Below are positions 42,758 through 51,586 of a stretch of 64,000 nt of DNA, piece after piece (position 1 is the stretch's first letter; each line of letters opens with the position of its first letter). Below the pieces are notes generated by a model, which ran no database searches, was not told the origin of the DNA, and saw only the letters and a list, made by a program, of their open reading frames with translations. The stretch comes from Caballeronia glathei (GTDB taxonomy: Bacteria; Pseudomonadota; Gammaproteobacteria; Burkholderiales; Burkholderiaceae), in assembly GCF_000698595.1 (NCBI RefSeq), contig NZ_JFHC01000047.1, positions 1 to 64,000 of the forward strand. The letters run 5' to 3'. Made by a program: the position numbers and the translations under genes.

Positions 42758-43306
42758 CTAGTGCGAAGTATCGCGATCCGGGCGCTGGCGCTTGAAGCCG
42801 GTCAGCATCGCGCCGATCAGGTTTTCGCGCGTCAGGACGCTCATCACGAGTGCCGCGGCGATATGCACGCACACGCAGACCTCCAGCGCGATCGACAGCC
42901 AGGTATGGATGTCCTGCGGCCAGTCTTCGCCCCAGAAGGCGTCGAGGCGCATCAGCCAGCCGCTGAACCCGAGCGCAAGCACGAGCAGCCAGAGCGCGAT
43001 CGCCATCAGCGCACCGAGCGGATTATGGGAAACGTGATGCAGCGGCTTGCCGGCGGCAAGCGAGCGAAGGTACTCGGCGAGATGCGAGGGCGTGGGCCAC
43101 CATGCCGAGAACCGCGCGTACCGGGTGCCGACGAAACCCCACACGACGCGCAGTCCGACCAGCCCGGCCGCGACATAGCCAAGCACGCGATGCAACTGAT
43201 CGGTCGGGCCGAACAGGTTCCAGACGACGATGCCCGCGATCGTCCAGTGCGTGAGCCGGACCCAGAGGTCCCAGGTCCTCACTCGCGCATCGGAGGCCGC
43301 GGGCAT
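42758..43306 (-). CDS. Cytochrome b561-type membrane protein
   Basis: A 182-residue di-haem b-type cytochrome with four membrane helices. Candidate haem ligands are the histidines in RLTHWTIAG, DQLHRVLGY, QDIHTWLS and VCVHIAAA. Such proteins pass electrons across the inner membrane. It directly follows the PepSY gene at 43326 and is probably in one operon with it. The start may be ATG 43306 or GTG 43318. Confidence 0.83.
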   Translation of the reverse strand: MPAASDARVRTWDLWVRLTHWTIAGIVVWNLFGPTDQLHRVLGYVAAGLVGLRVVWGFVGTRYARFSAWWPTPSHLAEYLRSLAAGKPLHHVSHNPLGALMAIALWLLVLALGFSGWLMRLDAFWGEDWPQDIHTWLSIALEVCVCVHIAAALVMSVLTRENLIGAMLTGFKRQRPDRDTSH

Positions 43307-43325
43307 GTCCGGAGGCACTGCCTGT

Positions 43326-43589
43326 TTACTCGACTTCCGATTTCACGACGGCGAGCGTCTTGGTGTCGAAATAGATCTCCACCTTCTTGCCGTCCTTGTT
43401 CTGGCCGTAGATCTCGTAGCAGTTGCCGTCGACCTTGAACTTCTTGATCTTGTAGCCCTGTCCTTCGAGCTGGGCGCGCGCATCCGATTCCTTCATCCAC
43501 TCGCTCTTCGGATGCGCCGTGCAATCCGCTTTCGCGAACGCCGCGCCGGAGAAGCCGACCGCCGCCATCAATGCCATGAGCTTGAACAT
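43326..43589 (-). CDS. Secreted PepSY-domain protein
   Basis: An 87-residue protein with a signal peptide (MFKLMALMAAVGFSGAAFA) and one PepSY-like domain (EGQGYKIKKFKVDGNCYEIYG, shown in part, then DGKKVEIYFDTKTLAVV). Two cysteines could form a disulfide. PepSY proteins with cytochrome b561 genes are a common pairing in proteobacteria. GAGGGACGAG precedes the ATG. A Fur-like site lies 45 bp upstream. Confidence 0.82.
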   Translation of the reverse strand: MFKLMALMAAVGFSGAAFAKADCTAHPKSEWMKESDARAQLEGQGYKIKKFKVDGNCYEIYGQNKDGKKVEIYFDTKTLAVVKSEVE

Positions 43590-43633
43590 CTCGTCCCTCG
43601 TATTCTGATTATCGAGCGGTCACTCTACTGCGG

Positions 43634-43650
43634 GTGAGAATGATTCGCAA
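43634..43650 (-). promoter_or_regulatory. Fur-box-like sequence upstream of the PepSY/b561 operon
   Basis: TGAGAATGATTCGCA matches the 15-bp Fur core TGATAATNATTATCA at 12 of 15 positions, with an intact centre GAATGATTC. It sits in the spacer just upstream of the minus-strand PepSY gene, the expected promoter position. Confidence 0.45.
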
Positions 43651-43691
43651 GAAGATCGCAAGCATGGCGACGGAGGATTGCAAGGAGGCGC

Positions 43692-45395
43692 TTACCGCAA
43701 TTTCCTGCCCTGCTCGCGGACCTGGTCGAGCGTCGCGCCCGGCGTGCTCTGATCCTGCGGAATGCGTATCTCGATTACGGCCGGCAGGCCCGACGCCGCG
43801 GCGCGCTCGAACGCGGGCATGAACTGCGCCGTCGACTCGACGAGTTCCCCGTGCGCGCCGAACGAACGGGCGTAAGCCACGAAGTCGGGATTGGTCAGTC
43901 CCGTGCCGTGCACGCGATCCGGATAGTGCCGCTCCTGATGCATGCGGATGGTTCCGTATTGCGCGTTGTTCACGACGATGAAGATCACCGCGAGCCCGTA
44001 CTGCATGGCGGTCGCGAGTTCGTGGCTCGACATCATGAAGCACCCGTCGCCGGCGAACGCGACGACCGTGCGCCCCGGATACAGCGACTTCGCCGCGATT
44101 GCGGCCGGTACGCCGTAGCCCATGGCGCCGCTGGTCGGCGCGACCTGCGAGCGGAAATGCCGGTACGAATAGTGCCGGTGCAGCCACGTCGCGTAGTTGC
44201 CCGCGCCGTTCGTGACGATCGAGTCGGCGGGCAGGCGCTCGCTCAGCTCGCGCATGATCTCGCCGAGTTGCACGTCGCCGAGCATGGGCTTCGGCTTGCG
44301 CCATTCGAGATAGGCGTCGTGCGCGGCGGCGGCCGAGCCCGCCCACGCGATGCTCGCGGGCGGCGCGAGCGCGGCGAGGGCCGAGGCGATCTCCGGCATG
44401 CCCGAGACGATCGGCAGGTCCGCCGAGTACACCCGGCCGAGTTCCTCCGCACCCTGGTGGATGTGGACGAGCGTCTGCTTCGTTTTGGGAATGTCGAGCA
44501 GCGTATAGCCGCCCGTCGTCGATTCACCCAGGCGCGGGCCGATCACGAGGAGCAGGTCGGCATCGCGGATGCGCGCCGCAAGCGCGGGGTTGATGCCGAG
44601 GCCGACATCGCCGGCGTAGTTCGGATGTTCGTTGTCGAGGGTGTCCTGGAAGCGGAACGCGCAGCCGACGGGCAGTTGCCACTGCTCGGCGAAACGCGCG
44701 AAATCGCGCGTCGCGCTGTCGGTCCAGCCGCTGCCGCCCGCGATGACGAACGGCTTGCGGGCCGCCGCGAGCATCTCCCGCAGCCGCTCGGTCTGCGCGG
44801 GCGCGGGCGCCGCGGCGACGCGCTGGTAGCGCGGCGCGCCCGGCACCGCCGGGCAGGCTTCGCTCAGCATGTCCTCCGGCAGTGCGAGCACGACGGGGCC
44901 GGGCCGGCCGGACGTCGCGACATGGAACGCGTGGCTCAGGTACTCGGGAACGCGGCGCGGATCGTCGATCTGCGCGACCCATTTCGCCATCTGACCGAAC
45001 ATCCGGCGGTAGTCGATTTCCTGGAACGCCTCGCGGTCCATGTGCTCGCGGGCGCACTGGCCGATCAGGAGAATCATCGGCGTCGAGTCCTGGAAGGCGG
45101 TGTGCACGCCGATCGACGCGTGCGTCGCGCCGGGGCCGCGCGTGACGATCGCGACCCCCGGGCGGCCGGTCAGCTTGCCGACTGCCTCGGCCATGTTCGC
45201 GGCGCCCGCTTCGTGGCGGCAGACGATCGTCTGAATCCGGGCGGTTTCGTCGTGCAGCGAATCGAGCACGGCGAGAAAGCTCTCGCCTGGGACGCAAAAC
45301 ACGCGTTCGACGCCATGCGTGAGAAGCGCATCGACGACGAGCCGGGCGCCGGTGGTTTGCGTGGAATCGGAAGAAGGGGCAGCGGACGGCGCCAT
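43692..45395 (-). CDS. Thiamine-diphosphate-dependent enzyme, acetolactate-synthase-like
   Basis: A 567-residue member of the acetolactate synthase/benzoylformate decarboxylase family. The catalytic glutamate is in CRHEAGAANMAEA near residue 62. The ThDP-binding motif runs from GDGCFMM (near 445) to NNAQYG (near 470). Three domains in the order Pyr, central, PP are present. No small regulatory (ilvN) subunit gene is adjacent, so it is probably not the housekeeping acetolactate synthase. The substrate is unknown. It is divergent from flhF. Confidence 0.82.
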   Translation of the reverse strand: MAPSAAPSSDSTQTTGARLVVDALLTHGVERVFCVPGESFLAVLDSLHDETARIQTIVCRHEAGAANMAEAVGKLTGRPGVAIVTRGPGATHASIGVHTAFQDSTPMILLIGQCAREHMDREAFQEIDYRRMFGQMAKWVAQIDDPRRVPEYLSHAFHVATSGRPGPVVLALPEDMLSEACPAVPGAPRYQRVAAAPAPAQTERLREMLAAARKPFVIAGGSGWTDSATRDFARFAEQWQLPVGCAFRFQDTLDNEHPNYAGDVGLGINPALAARIRDADLLLVIGPRLGESTTGGYTLLDIPKTKQTLVHIHQGAEELGRVYSADLPIVSGMPEIASALAALAPPASIAWAGSAAAAHDAYLEWRKPKPMLGDVQLGEIMRELSERLPADSIVTNGAGNYATWLHRHYSYRHFRSQVAPTSGAMGYGVPAAIAAKSLYPGRTVVAFAGDGCFMMSSHELATAMQYGLAVIFIVVNNAQYGTIRMHQERHYPDRVHGTGLTNPDFVAYARSFGAHGELVESTAQFMPAFERAAASGLPAVIEIRIPQDQSTPGATLDQVREQGRKLR

Positions 45396-45718
45396 GCGGG
45401 GAAATCTCCGTGAATGGTTCGCGGCAAGCGCGAGGACGAGACCCGACAGCTTACGCCGTCCGGGGAAGACTTCACCAGCGGCAAAAATCCCGATGGCGAG
45501 GCGGGCGCTGGGCCCGCTTGCAGGTGGCCCCTGCGACGAGCCGCGCCACGGTCCCGAACCGCGCCCATCACCCGAATTACCCCTTTTTCATACCCTTTAT
45601 CGATAGATGGTCCCCCGGCGACTTTCGCAATAATGGCCTCAATGAAAAACGGCCCGCCGCCCCTCGCGCGGCGGCCGTTCCGCAAGATCAAAGTCGTCAA
45701 ACCTCATCGGGGGCAAGC
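45396..45718 (+). other. Divergent spacer between the ThDP enzyme and flhF
   Basis: About 320 bp expected to hold both promoters. A 29-codon frame beginning ATGGCCTCAATG near 45633 encodes a short basic peptide (PFRKIKVVKPHRGQA at its end) and stops at 45722, overlapping the flhF TTG. ATCGATAG near 45598 recalls a sigma-28 -10 element, but no matching -35 is clear. Confidence 0.45.
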
Positions 45719-47500
45719 TTGAACATTCGTAAATTTGTAGGCGCCACAAGCCGCGACGCACTGCGTCTCGTCCGTGAAGCCTTGGGCCCCGATGCGGTCG
45801 TCCTGTCGAACCGGACGCTCGACGACGGTACCGTCGAAATAGTCGGCGTGGCGGACAGCGACCTCGCGAAGATCTCGCCGGCGCCCGAAGAAGGCGCGCC
45901 CGCGCGCCTCGCTGTCGCGTCGGCCCCGGCGCCGGCTCAGACCCCGGCCGCACTGGCGGCGAAGGCGGCTGCCAGTGCGGCCAGTCCGTATTCGAGTGGC
46001 GATGTGTTTTCCTCGGTTTTCGGCGCGAACCCGGAAGTCGGCGAAGCCAGGCCCGAAGCCGCCGTCGAACCGCAGGCCGCCTTGCCGAAGCGCTCCGCCG
46101 GCGTGGAGCAGTCGCCGCGCACGATGGCCGAATCGAACCCGTGGCTGATCGAGCATGCGCGCCGCGTGGCGCAGCAGTCGATGGCGCCCGGCAACCGTCC
46201 GCTGACCCCCGCTGCCGCGATCGCGAAGGGCCTCGGCATGCCGGTGACGGTCGCGCCGCAGGAGCCGCGCGAAGGCGCCGACAGCGCGCAGGCGCCGCAA
46301 GCCGCGCAGCCGCAGCCGAAGATCGACACGCCCGACTGGGCGCGCGAAGCCGCGCAGATCGCCGCGCGCCGCGCCGCGCAGAAGATCGTGCCCGCCGCCG
46401 TCGCCGCAGCCGCGCCGCAGCCCGCGCCATCCCCGTCGCTGCCCGAAGGCGGGTTCGCCGGCTTGCCCGCGAGCGCGGCCGCCGCCGTCACCGAAGCGAT
46501 CCGCGCGCGCATGGAGCAGGTCGTCAACGACACCGTGATGAACGAGCTGTCGTCGATGCGCGGCATGATGGAAGAGCACTTCGCCGGTCTTCTCTGGGGC
46601 GACCGCCAGCGCCGCAGCCCGACCAACGCGGCGCTGACCAAGCGCCTGTTCGCCACCGGCTTCTCGGCGCAGCTCGTGCGCATGGTGGTCGACAACATGC
46701 CGGAGATGGAGCATGTCGAAGCCGCGCTCGAATGGGTGCAGCAGGTGCTCGAAACCAACCTGCCGGTGATGGACAGCGAAGAGGCGATGATGGAGCGCGG
46801 CGGCGTGTTCGCGCTGATGGGCCCGACGGGCGTCGGCAAGACGACGACCACCGCGAAGCTCGCCGCGCGCTGCGTGATGCGCTTCGGCGCGAGCAAGGTC
46901 GCGCTTTTGACCACCGACAGCTACCGGATCGGCGCGCACGAGCAGCTGCGCATCTTCGGCAAGATTCTCGGCGTGTCGGTGCACGCGGTGAAGGACGCCG
47001 CGGACCTGCAGCTCGCGCTCTCCGAGCTGCGCAACAAGCACATCGTGCTGATCGACACGATCGGCATGAGCCAGCGCGACCGCATGGTCGCCGACCAGAT
47101 CGCGATGCTCTGCGGCGCCGGCCACCCGGTGCAGCGCCTGCTGCTCCTGAACGCCACGAGCCACGGCGACACGCTGAACGAAGTCGTGCAGGCCTACCAG
47201 AGCACCCCCGACCAGCCGCCGCTCGCGGGCTGCATTCTGACGAAGCTCGACGAGGCCACCAATCTCGGCGGGGTGCTCGACACCGTGATCCGCTACAAGC
47301 TGCCGGTGCATTACGTCTCGACCGGCCAGAAGGTGCCGGAGAACCTGTACGTCGCCACGAAGCGCTTCCTGATCAAGAGTGCGTTCTGCATTCCGCGCGA
47401 CGGATCGCCTTTCGTGCCGCACGACGACGAGGTGCCGGCACTCCTGTCCGCGCTGTCGGCGCGCGCCGCAACGGAACTGCATGGGGTGCATTTTGGATAA
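45719..47500 (+). CDS. flhF: Flagellar SRP-type GTPase FlhF
   Basis: A 593-residue GTPase that sets the place of flagellar assembly. The N-terminal B domain begins NIRKFVGATSRDALRLVREAL and is followed by an Ala/Pro-rich linker to about residue 260. The NG domain has GPTGVGKTTTTAKLA near 370, DTIGMSQRD in place of DTAGR, and TKLDEATNLGG. The TTG start fits the conserved FlhF N-terminus. The gene overlaps the start of flhG. flhA and flhB, which usually precede it, are absent from this window. Confidence 0.92.
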   Translation: MNIRKFVGATSRDALRLVREALGPDAVVLSNRTLDDGTVEIVGVADSDLAKISPAPEEGAPARLAVASAPAPAQTPAALAAKAAASAASPYSSGDVFSSVFGANPEVGEARPEAAVEPQAALPKRSAGVEQSPRTMAESNPWLIEHARRVAQQSMAPGNRPLTPAAAIAKGLGMPVTVAPQEPREGADSAQAPQAAQPQPKIDTPDWAREAAQIAARRAAQKIVPAAVAAAAPQPAPSPSLPEGGFAGLPASAAAAVTEAIRARMEQVVNDTVMNELSSMRGMMEEHFAGLLWGDRQRRSPTNAALTKRLFATGFSAQLVRMVVDNMPEMEHVEAALEWVQQVLETNLPVMDSEEAMMERGGVFALMGPTGVGKTTTTAKLAARCVMRFGASKVALLTTDSYRIGAHEQLRIFGKILGVSVHAVKDAADLQLALSELRNKHIVLIDTIGMSQRDRMVADQIAMLCGAGHPVQRLLLLNATSHGDTLNEVVQAYQSTPDQPPLAGCILTKLDEATNLGGVLDTVIRYKLPVHYVSTGQKVPENLYVATKRFLIKSAFCIPRDGSPFVPHDDEVPALLSALSARAATELHGVHFG

Positions 47501-48404
47501 GTTCGTGCTCGATCAGGCAGAAGGCCTGAGGCGGCTTCTGACGCGCGCGGGCTCGCGCGTGGTGGCGGTCGCGGGCGGCCCGGCCGGCATCGGCTGCACG
47601 TCGGCGGTGGTGAACCTCGCCGCGGCGCTTTCGGCGCAGGGCAAGGACGTCCTCGTGATCGACGAGCGGCACAACGCAGGCTCCGTGAGCAGGCTCGCCG
47701 GCGTGAACGACACCGGGGCGCTCGCGTCGGTGATCTCGGGCAAGCGCTTCCTGCAGGACGCCGTCACGCGCACGCCGCTCGGCTTCTCGCTGATCGCCGC
47801 GCCCCGCGACGAACGCATCAGCCAGGATGCCGCGCAGTGCCGCGTGCTGCTCGACGGCCCGGCGGACATCGTGCTGATCGACGCCCAGCTGGACCGCCAC
47901 GGCGCGCTGTCCTCGCTCGCGGAGCAGGCGCACGACTTCCTGATCGTCACGCGGGTCGCCGCGCCGGCGATCACCGAGGCCTACGCCTGCATGAAGCGGC
48001 TGCACTACGCGCACGCGATCGGCCAGTTCCGCGTGCTGCTGAACCACGTGCAGAACGACGCGGACGCTTCGGTGGCGTTCGAAAATCTCTCCGGTGTCGC
48101 GAGCCGCTACCTCGCGGTCGCGCTCGGGCACGCGGGCCATGTCGCGGAGGACGCGCGGGTCGCGCGGGCACAGGAACTCGCGCGCTCTGCGGTGGAAGCG
48201 TTTCCCGCAACGCCCGCCGCGCGCGACTACCGCAGGATCGCCGCCGAGCTGCTGCACTGGCCGATGCGGCCCGCGCACGCTTCGCGCCGCCCGGACGGGC
48301 AGGCGAGCAAGCACGCAATGACGAGCGCGACGGGCGGACTGACCGCATCACGCCGCGCCGAGGCACCTGCCGCTCATGCAATGAGCAGCACGGCGTCGAT
48401 GTGA
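47493..48404 (+). CDS. flhG: MinD-like flagellar number regulator FlhG with degenerate Walker A
   Basis: A 303-residue ParA/MinD-family protein. The N-terminal DQAEGLRRL (7-15) matches the FlhG activation helix (DQAxxLR) that stimulates FlhF GTPase. Where MinD-type ATPases have KGGVGKT, this protein has GGPAGIGCT (28-36): proline and cysteine replace the two lysines. Residues VLIDAQLDRHG occupy the Walker B position. TTG 47493 (MDKFVLDQ) has GGGGTG upstream and is preferred; ATG 47481 in the same frame is possible. The gene lies between flhF and fliA. Confidence 0.85.
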   Translation: MDKFVLDQAEGLRRLLTRAGSRVVAVAGGPAGIGCTSAVVNLAAALSAQGKDVLVIDERHNAGSVSRLAGVNDTGALASVISGKRFLQDAVTRTPLGFSLIAAPRDERISQDAAQCRVLLDGPADIVLIDAQLDRHGALSSLAEQAHDFLIVTRVAAPAITEAYACMKRLHYAHAIGQFRVLLNHVQNDADASVAFENLSGVASRYLAVALGHAGHVAEDARVARAQELARSAVEAFPATPAARDYRRIAAELLHWPMRPAHASRRPDGQASKHAMTSATGGLTASRRAEAPAAHAMSSTASM

Positions 48405-48420
48405 CACAGGAAAGGGGACC

Positions 48421-49155
48421 ATGATGTACAACGCCCAGGGAAAGCTCTCGCAAGCCGACGTGCTCGCGCGCTACGCGCCGCTCGTACGCCGGCTCGGCCT
48501 TCAGCTCGTCGCCAAGATGCCGGCGAGCGTCGATCTCGACGACCTGATCCAGGCGGGCATGATCGGCCTGATGGATGCCGCAAACCGCTACAAGGAAGAC
48601 CAGGGCGCGCAGTTCGAGACCTATGCGAGCCAGCGGATCCGCGGCGCGATGCTCGACGAGCTGCGCGCGAACGACTGGCTGCCGCGCAGCATGCGCAAGA
48701 CGTCGCGCGAGGTGGAATCGGCGGTGCACAAGGTCGAGCAGAGCCTCGGGCGTTCGGCGAGCGAAACCGAGATCGCCGCGCACATGCAGATGCCGCTCGA
48801 CGAATACCAGACCATGCTGCAGGACCTGCATGGCAGCCAGCTCATCTATTACGAAGACTTCGACCGCTCCGCCGACGACGAGCCGTTCCTCGACCGCTAT
48901 TGCGTCGACCGTTCGGACCCGCTGTCGGCGCTGCTCGACGAGAGCCTGCGCTCCGCGCTGATCGAGGCCATCGACAAGCTGCCCGAGCGCGAAAAGCTGC
49001 TGATGAGCCTTTACTACGAACGCGGCCTGAACCTGCGCGAAATCGGCGCGGTGATGGAAGTGAGCGAATCGCGGGTGTGCCAGCTGCACAGCCAGGCCGT
49101 CGCCCGTCTGCGCGCGAAGCTGCGCGAGCAGGCGTGGTCGGGGGTGGAAGCGTAG
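48421..49155 (+). CDS. fliA: RNA polymerase sigma-28 factor FliA
   Basis: A 244-residue sigma factor for late flagellar and chemotaxis genes. Region 2 has DLDDLIQAGMIGLMDAANRY and QFETYASQRIRGAMLDELR; region 4 has LPEREKLLMSLYYERGLNLREIG and the helix-turn-helix MEVSESRVCQLHSQAV. AAAGGGGACC precedes the ATG. It starts 16 bp after flhG and is the last gene of this flagellar group. Confidence 0.95.
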   Translation: MMYNAQGKLSQADVLARYAPLVRRLGLQLVAKMPASVDLDDLIQAGMIGLMDAANRYKEDQGAQFETYASQRIRGAMLDELRANDWLPRSMRKTSREVESAVHKVEQSLGRSASETEIAAHMQMPLDEYQTMLQDLHGSQLIYYEDFDRSADDEPFLDRYCVDRSDPLSALLDESLRSALIEAIDKLPEREKLLMSLYYERGLNLREIGAVMEVSESRVCQLHSQAVARLRAKLREQAWSGVEA

Positions 49156-49162
49156 GCGCGCT

Positions 49163-50257
49163 TCAGACCGTCTCGAAGTCCGGGGCGTCGGCGAAGACCG
49201 TCTGGCCCTGGCCGAGTGTCTTCGCGCGGTACATCGCGCGGTCGGCGGCGCGCATGAGCGCGGCGATGTCGCTGAAATGCGTCTTCCCGCCGCCCGAAAT
49301 CAGGCAGGCGCCGATGCTTGCCGATACGCTCACCGGCCGCTCCTGAACCGACGTGATGGCGGACAGCACCGCGTGAATGTTTTCCGCAATGGTGAGCACC
49401 GCCGCCCGGTCGGGCACGTGGCGCGCGAGCACGACGAATTCGTCGCCGCCCAGGCGCGCGACCGTGTCGGTCTTGCGCATGCGCTTCGTCAGCGCGGCCG
49501 CGAAGGTTTGCAAGAGCACGTCGCCGACCGCGTGGCCGTAGGTGTCGTTCACTTCCTTGAAGCCGTCCAGATCGATCAGCAGGAGCGCGGTCGTGCCGTC
49601 GTCGCCTTCCGAGATCGCCGTCAGCGTGCGGCCGACGGTCTGTTCCAGCGCGTAGCGGTTCGAGAGGCCGGTCAGCGGATCGGTGGACGCTTGCCGCGCG
49701 AGGTCGCGGTTCGCGTTGCCGAGCCGGTCAACGAGCACGCTCAGGTACACCGACGCGCTCAGCACGCTCAGCCCGATCCCCAGCGCCGCCGGCTGGTTGG
49801 CTTCCCACCACGGCTGCCAGTGCGCGAGCGCCGCGATCGCGGCAAGCGCGGTGACGCACGAAATGGCGAGCGTCGCCTTGCCGTACCGGCAGCCCGATCC
49901 GATCAGGAACCAGAAGACGACCCACAGGAGCGGCAACGCCGTCGGCCCGCCGATGCCGAGCGCGAGCGCAACCAGCGCCTGGTCCGCGATGGTGGTGACA
50001 ACGAGCCGCGCGCGTGAAGGCCCAGCCATCGTGATCACGGCGATCAGGCTGACGACGCCGTACGCCACGTAAAGCGCGACGAAAAGGAAGGTTGCTTCGG
50101 CATCGTGCGTCGGGTTCAGCCAGGCGAAGACGCCGTAGGCGAAGAGGACGACGGCACCCAGCCAGACGCGCAGGGTCGCCTGCTCCTTCTCGGGATTCCC
50201 GCGCGCCGACCACGCGAATGCATACGGTCGACGCACCGGTTCTTGCACCTGCTCCAT
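49163..50257 (-). CDS. Membrane-bound diguanylate cyclase (GGDEF protein)
   Basis: A 364-residue protein with about six N-terminal membrane helices (residues 25-190) and a C-terminal GGDEF domain that makes cyclic di-GMP. The active-site GGDEF is intact near 266-270. RKTD five residues before it is a canonical RxxD inhibitory site, so product feedback is expected. No EAL domain is present. It converges on fliA with seven bases between, a neighbourhood that fits a role in motile/sessile switching, but the signal it senses is unknown. Confidence 0.9.
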   Translation of the reverse strand: MEQVQEPVRRPYAFAWSARGNPEKEQATLRVWLGAVVLFAYGVFAWLNPTHDAEATFLFVALYVAYGVVSLIAVITMAGPSRARLVVTTIADQALVALALGIGGPTALPLLWVVFWFLIGSGCRYGKATLAISCVTALAAIAALAHWQPWWEANQPAALGIGLSVLSASVYLSVLVDRLGNANRDLARQASTDPLTGLSNRYALEQTVGRTLTAISEGDDGTTALLLIDLDGFKEVNDTYGHAVGDVLLQTFAAALTKRMRKTDTVARLGGDEFVVLARHVPDRAAVLTIAENIHAVLSAITSVQERPVSVSASIGACLISGGGKTHFSDIAALMRAADRAMYRAKTLGQGQTVFADAPDFETV

Positions 50258-50529
50258 TCTGGATCCCCTGACTGACGGTCTTTTCTGTCGTGCTCGACGC
50301 GTGCGTTCCGGACGAGGCAATATTTTGCATTTTTTTGCGGGCTTACTGTATCGGGGGCGTCGAGAGAGTTTGGGCTTTTTTGCAGGCGGGCGCTCGCGCG
50401 GATTGCACCGGGCTTGCGTCACGCTTTCATCGATCCGTTGCCGTGCCGTAAGCTTCGAAGCTGTCCGGTTGAATCCGGGCGGTTCGACCCCGGACGGTGC
50501 ACACTTGGCCGCCCCCCCGCGAGCGCGCG

Positions 50530-51516
50530 ATGCGAAACGACACTCTGCTTTTCAGTGAATGGATTCCGGTGTGCAACAGCAGCGACGCGCCGCCGGAGCG
50601 CGCACATGCCTGCGTGGTCGCGGGCGAGCGGCTCGTCGTGTGGCGCGATGGCGCGGGCGATGCGCACGTCTGGCGGGACCAGTGCCCGCACCGCGGCGCG
50701 CAGCTGTCGCTCGGCTCGGTGACGGGTGCAATCATCGTGTGCCCGTACCACGGCTGGGCCTACGACATCGAAGGACAATGCATCCACGTGCCGTCGAATC
50801 CGGCGCTGCGGCCGTCGAAGCGCGTGTGCGCGAAGACCTATGTCGCGGAGGAAAAATACGGCGTGGTGTGGGTGTGTCTTGGCGAGCCTGCCCATGTGCT
50901 CGATTTCTTCCCGCAGGACGCGATTGCCGGCGCCCGGCGGATCAATCTCGCGCCGCAGACCGTTCGGGCGTCGGCGCCGCGCGTGGTCGAGAACTTTCTC
51001 GACATGGCCCATTTCCCGTTCGTGCACGGCGGCATTCTCGGCGAGCGCGAGTTCGCGGACGTGCCCGACTACGAGGTGCGCGAGACCGAAGACGGGCTCG
51101 AGGCGCGGCAGTGCCGGTTCTGGCAGCCGGCAGGCATTCCGGGCCAGAAAGGCGCGCAGATCGATTACGTGTACCGCGTGAGGCGGCCGCTGGTCGCGAG
51201 TCTCAGCAAGATGGCGTCGGGCGGGCAGGGCGCGCTGCACATCATGCTGGCGGCGTCGCCGGTGAGCGCGACCGAGACGCGTGCGTGGCTCGTGTCGGTT
51301 CACGAAGACGAGACGGCTCACACGGACCAGGAACTCTACGACTTCAACATGGAGATCCTGATGCAGGACACGCCGATCGTCGAATCGCAGCATCCGAAGT
51401 ACCTGCCGCTCGATCCGACGGCGGAACTGCATCAGCGATGCGACCGGATGTCGGTGGCGTATCGCCGATGGCTCGCGGCGATGGGGTTCGGGTATGGGAC
51501 GTCGCTGGGGGGATAG
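50530..51516 (+). CDS. Rieske non-haem iron oxygenase, oxygenase component
   Basis: A 328-residue aromatic-ring-hydroxylase-type oxygenase. The Rieske [2Fe-2S] ligands are CPHRG near 53-55 and CPYHGW near 71-74. The mononuclear iron site NFLDMAHFPFVHGG has the expected histidines. It is of the short VanA/demethylase-like size. No ferredoxin or reductase gene is adjacent, so electrons must come from a partner encoded elsewhere. The substrate is unknown. The ATG at 50530 is chosen over an upstream GTG at 50497. Confidence 0.86.
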   Translation: MRNDTLLFSEWIPVCNSSDAPPERAHACVVAGERLVVWRDGAGDAHVWRDQCPHRGAQLSLGSVTGAIIVCPYHGWAYDIEGQCIHVPSNPALRPSKRVCAKTYVAEEKYGVVWVCLGEPAHVLDFFPQDAIAGARRINLAPQTVRASAPRVVENFLDMAHFPFVHGGILGEREFADVPDYEVRETEDGLEARQCRFWQPAGIPGQKGAQIDYVYRVRRPLVASLSKMASGGQGALHIMLAASPVSATETRAWLVSVHEDETAHTDQELYDFNMEILMQDTPIVESQHPKYLPLDPTAELHQRCDRMSVAYRRWLAAMGFGYGTSLGG

Positions 51517-51586
51517 TGAATTTCGAAGCCGTCTTTTTACGTTAGTGGCCTATCGGTGCATTGCGCGTCCATGGCATGGCTTTCCA

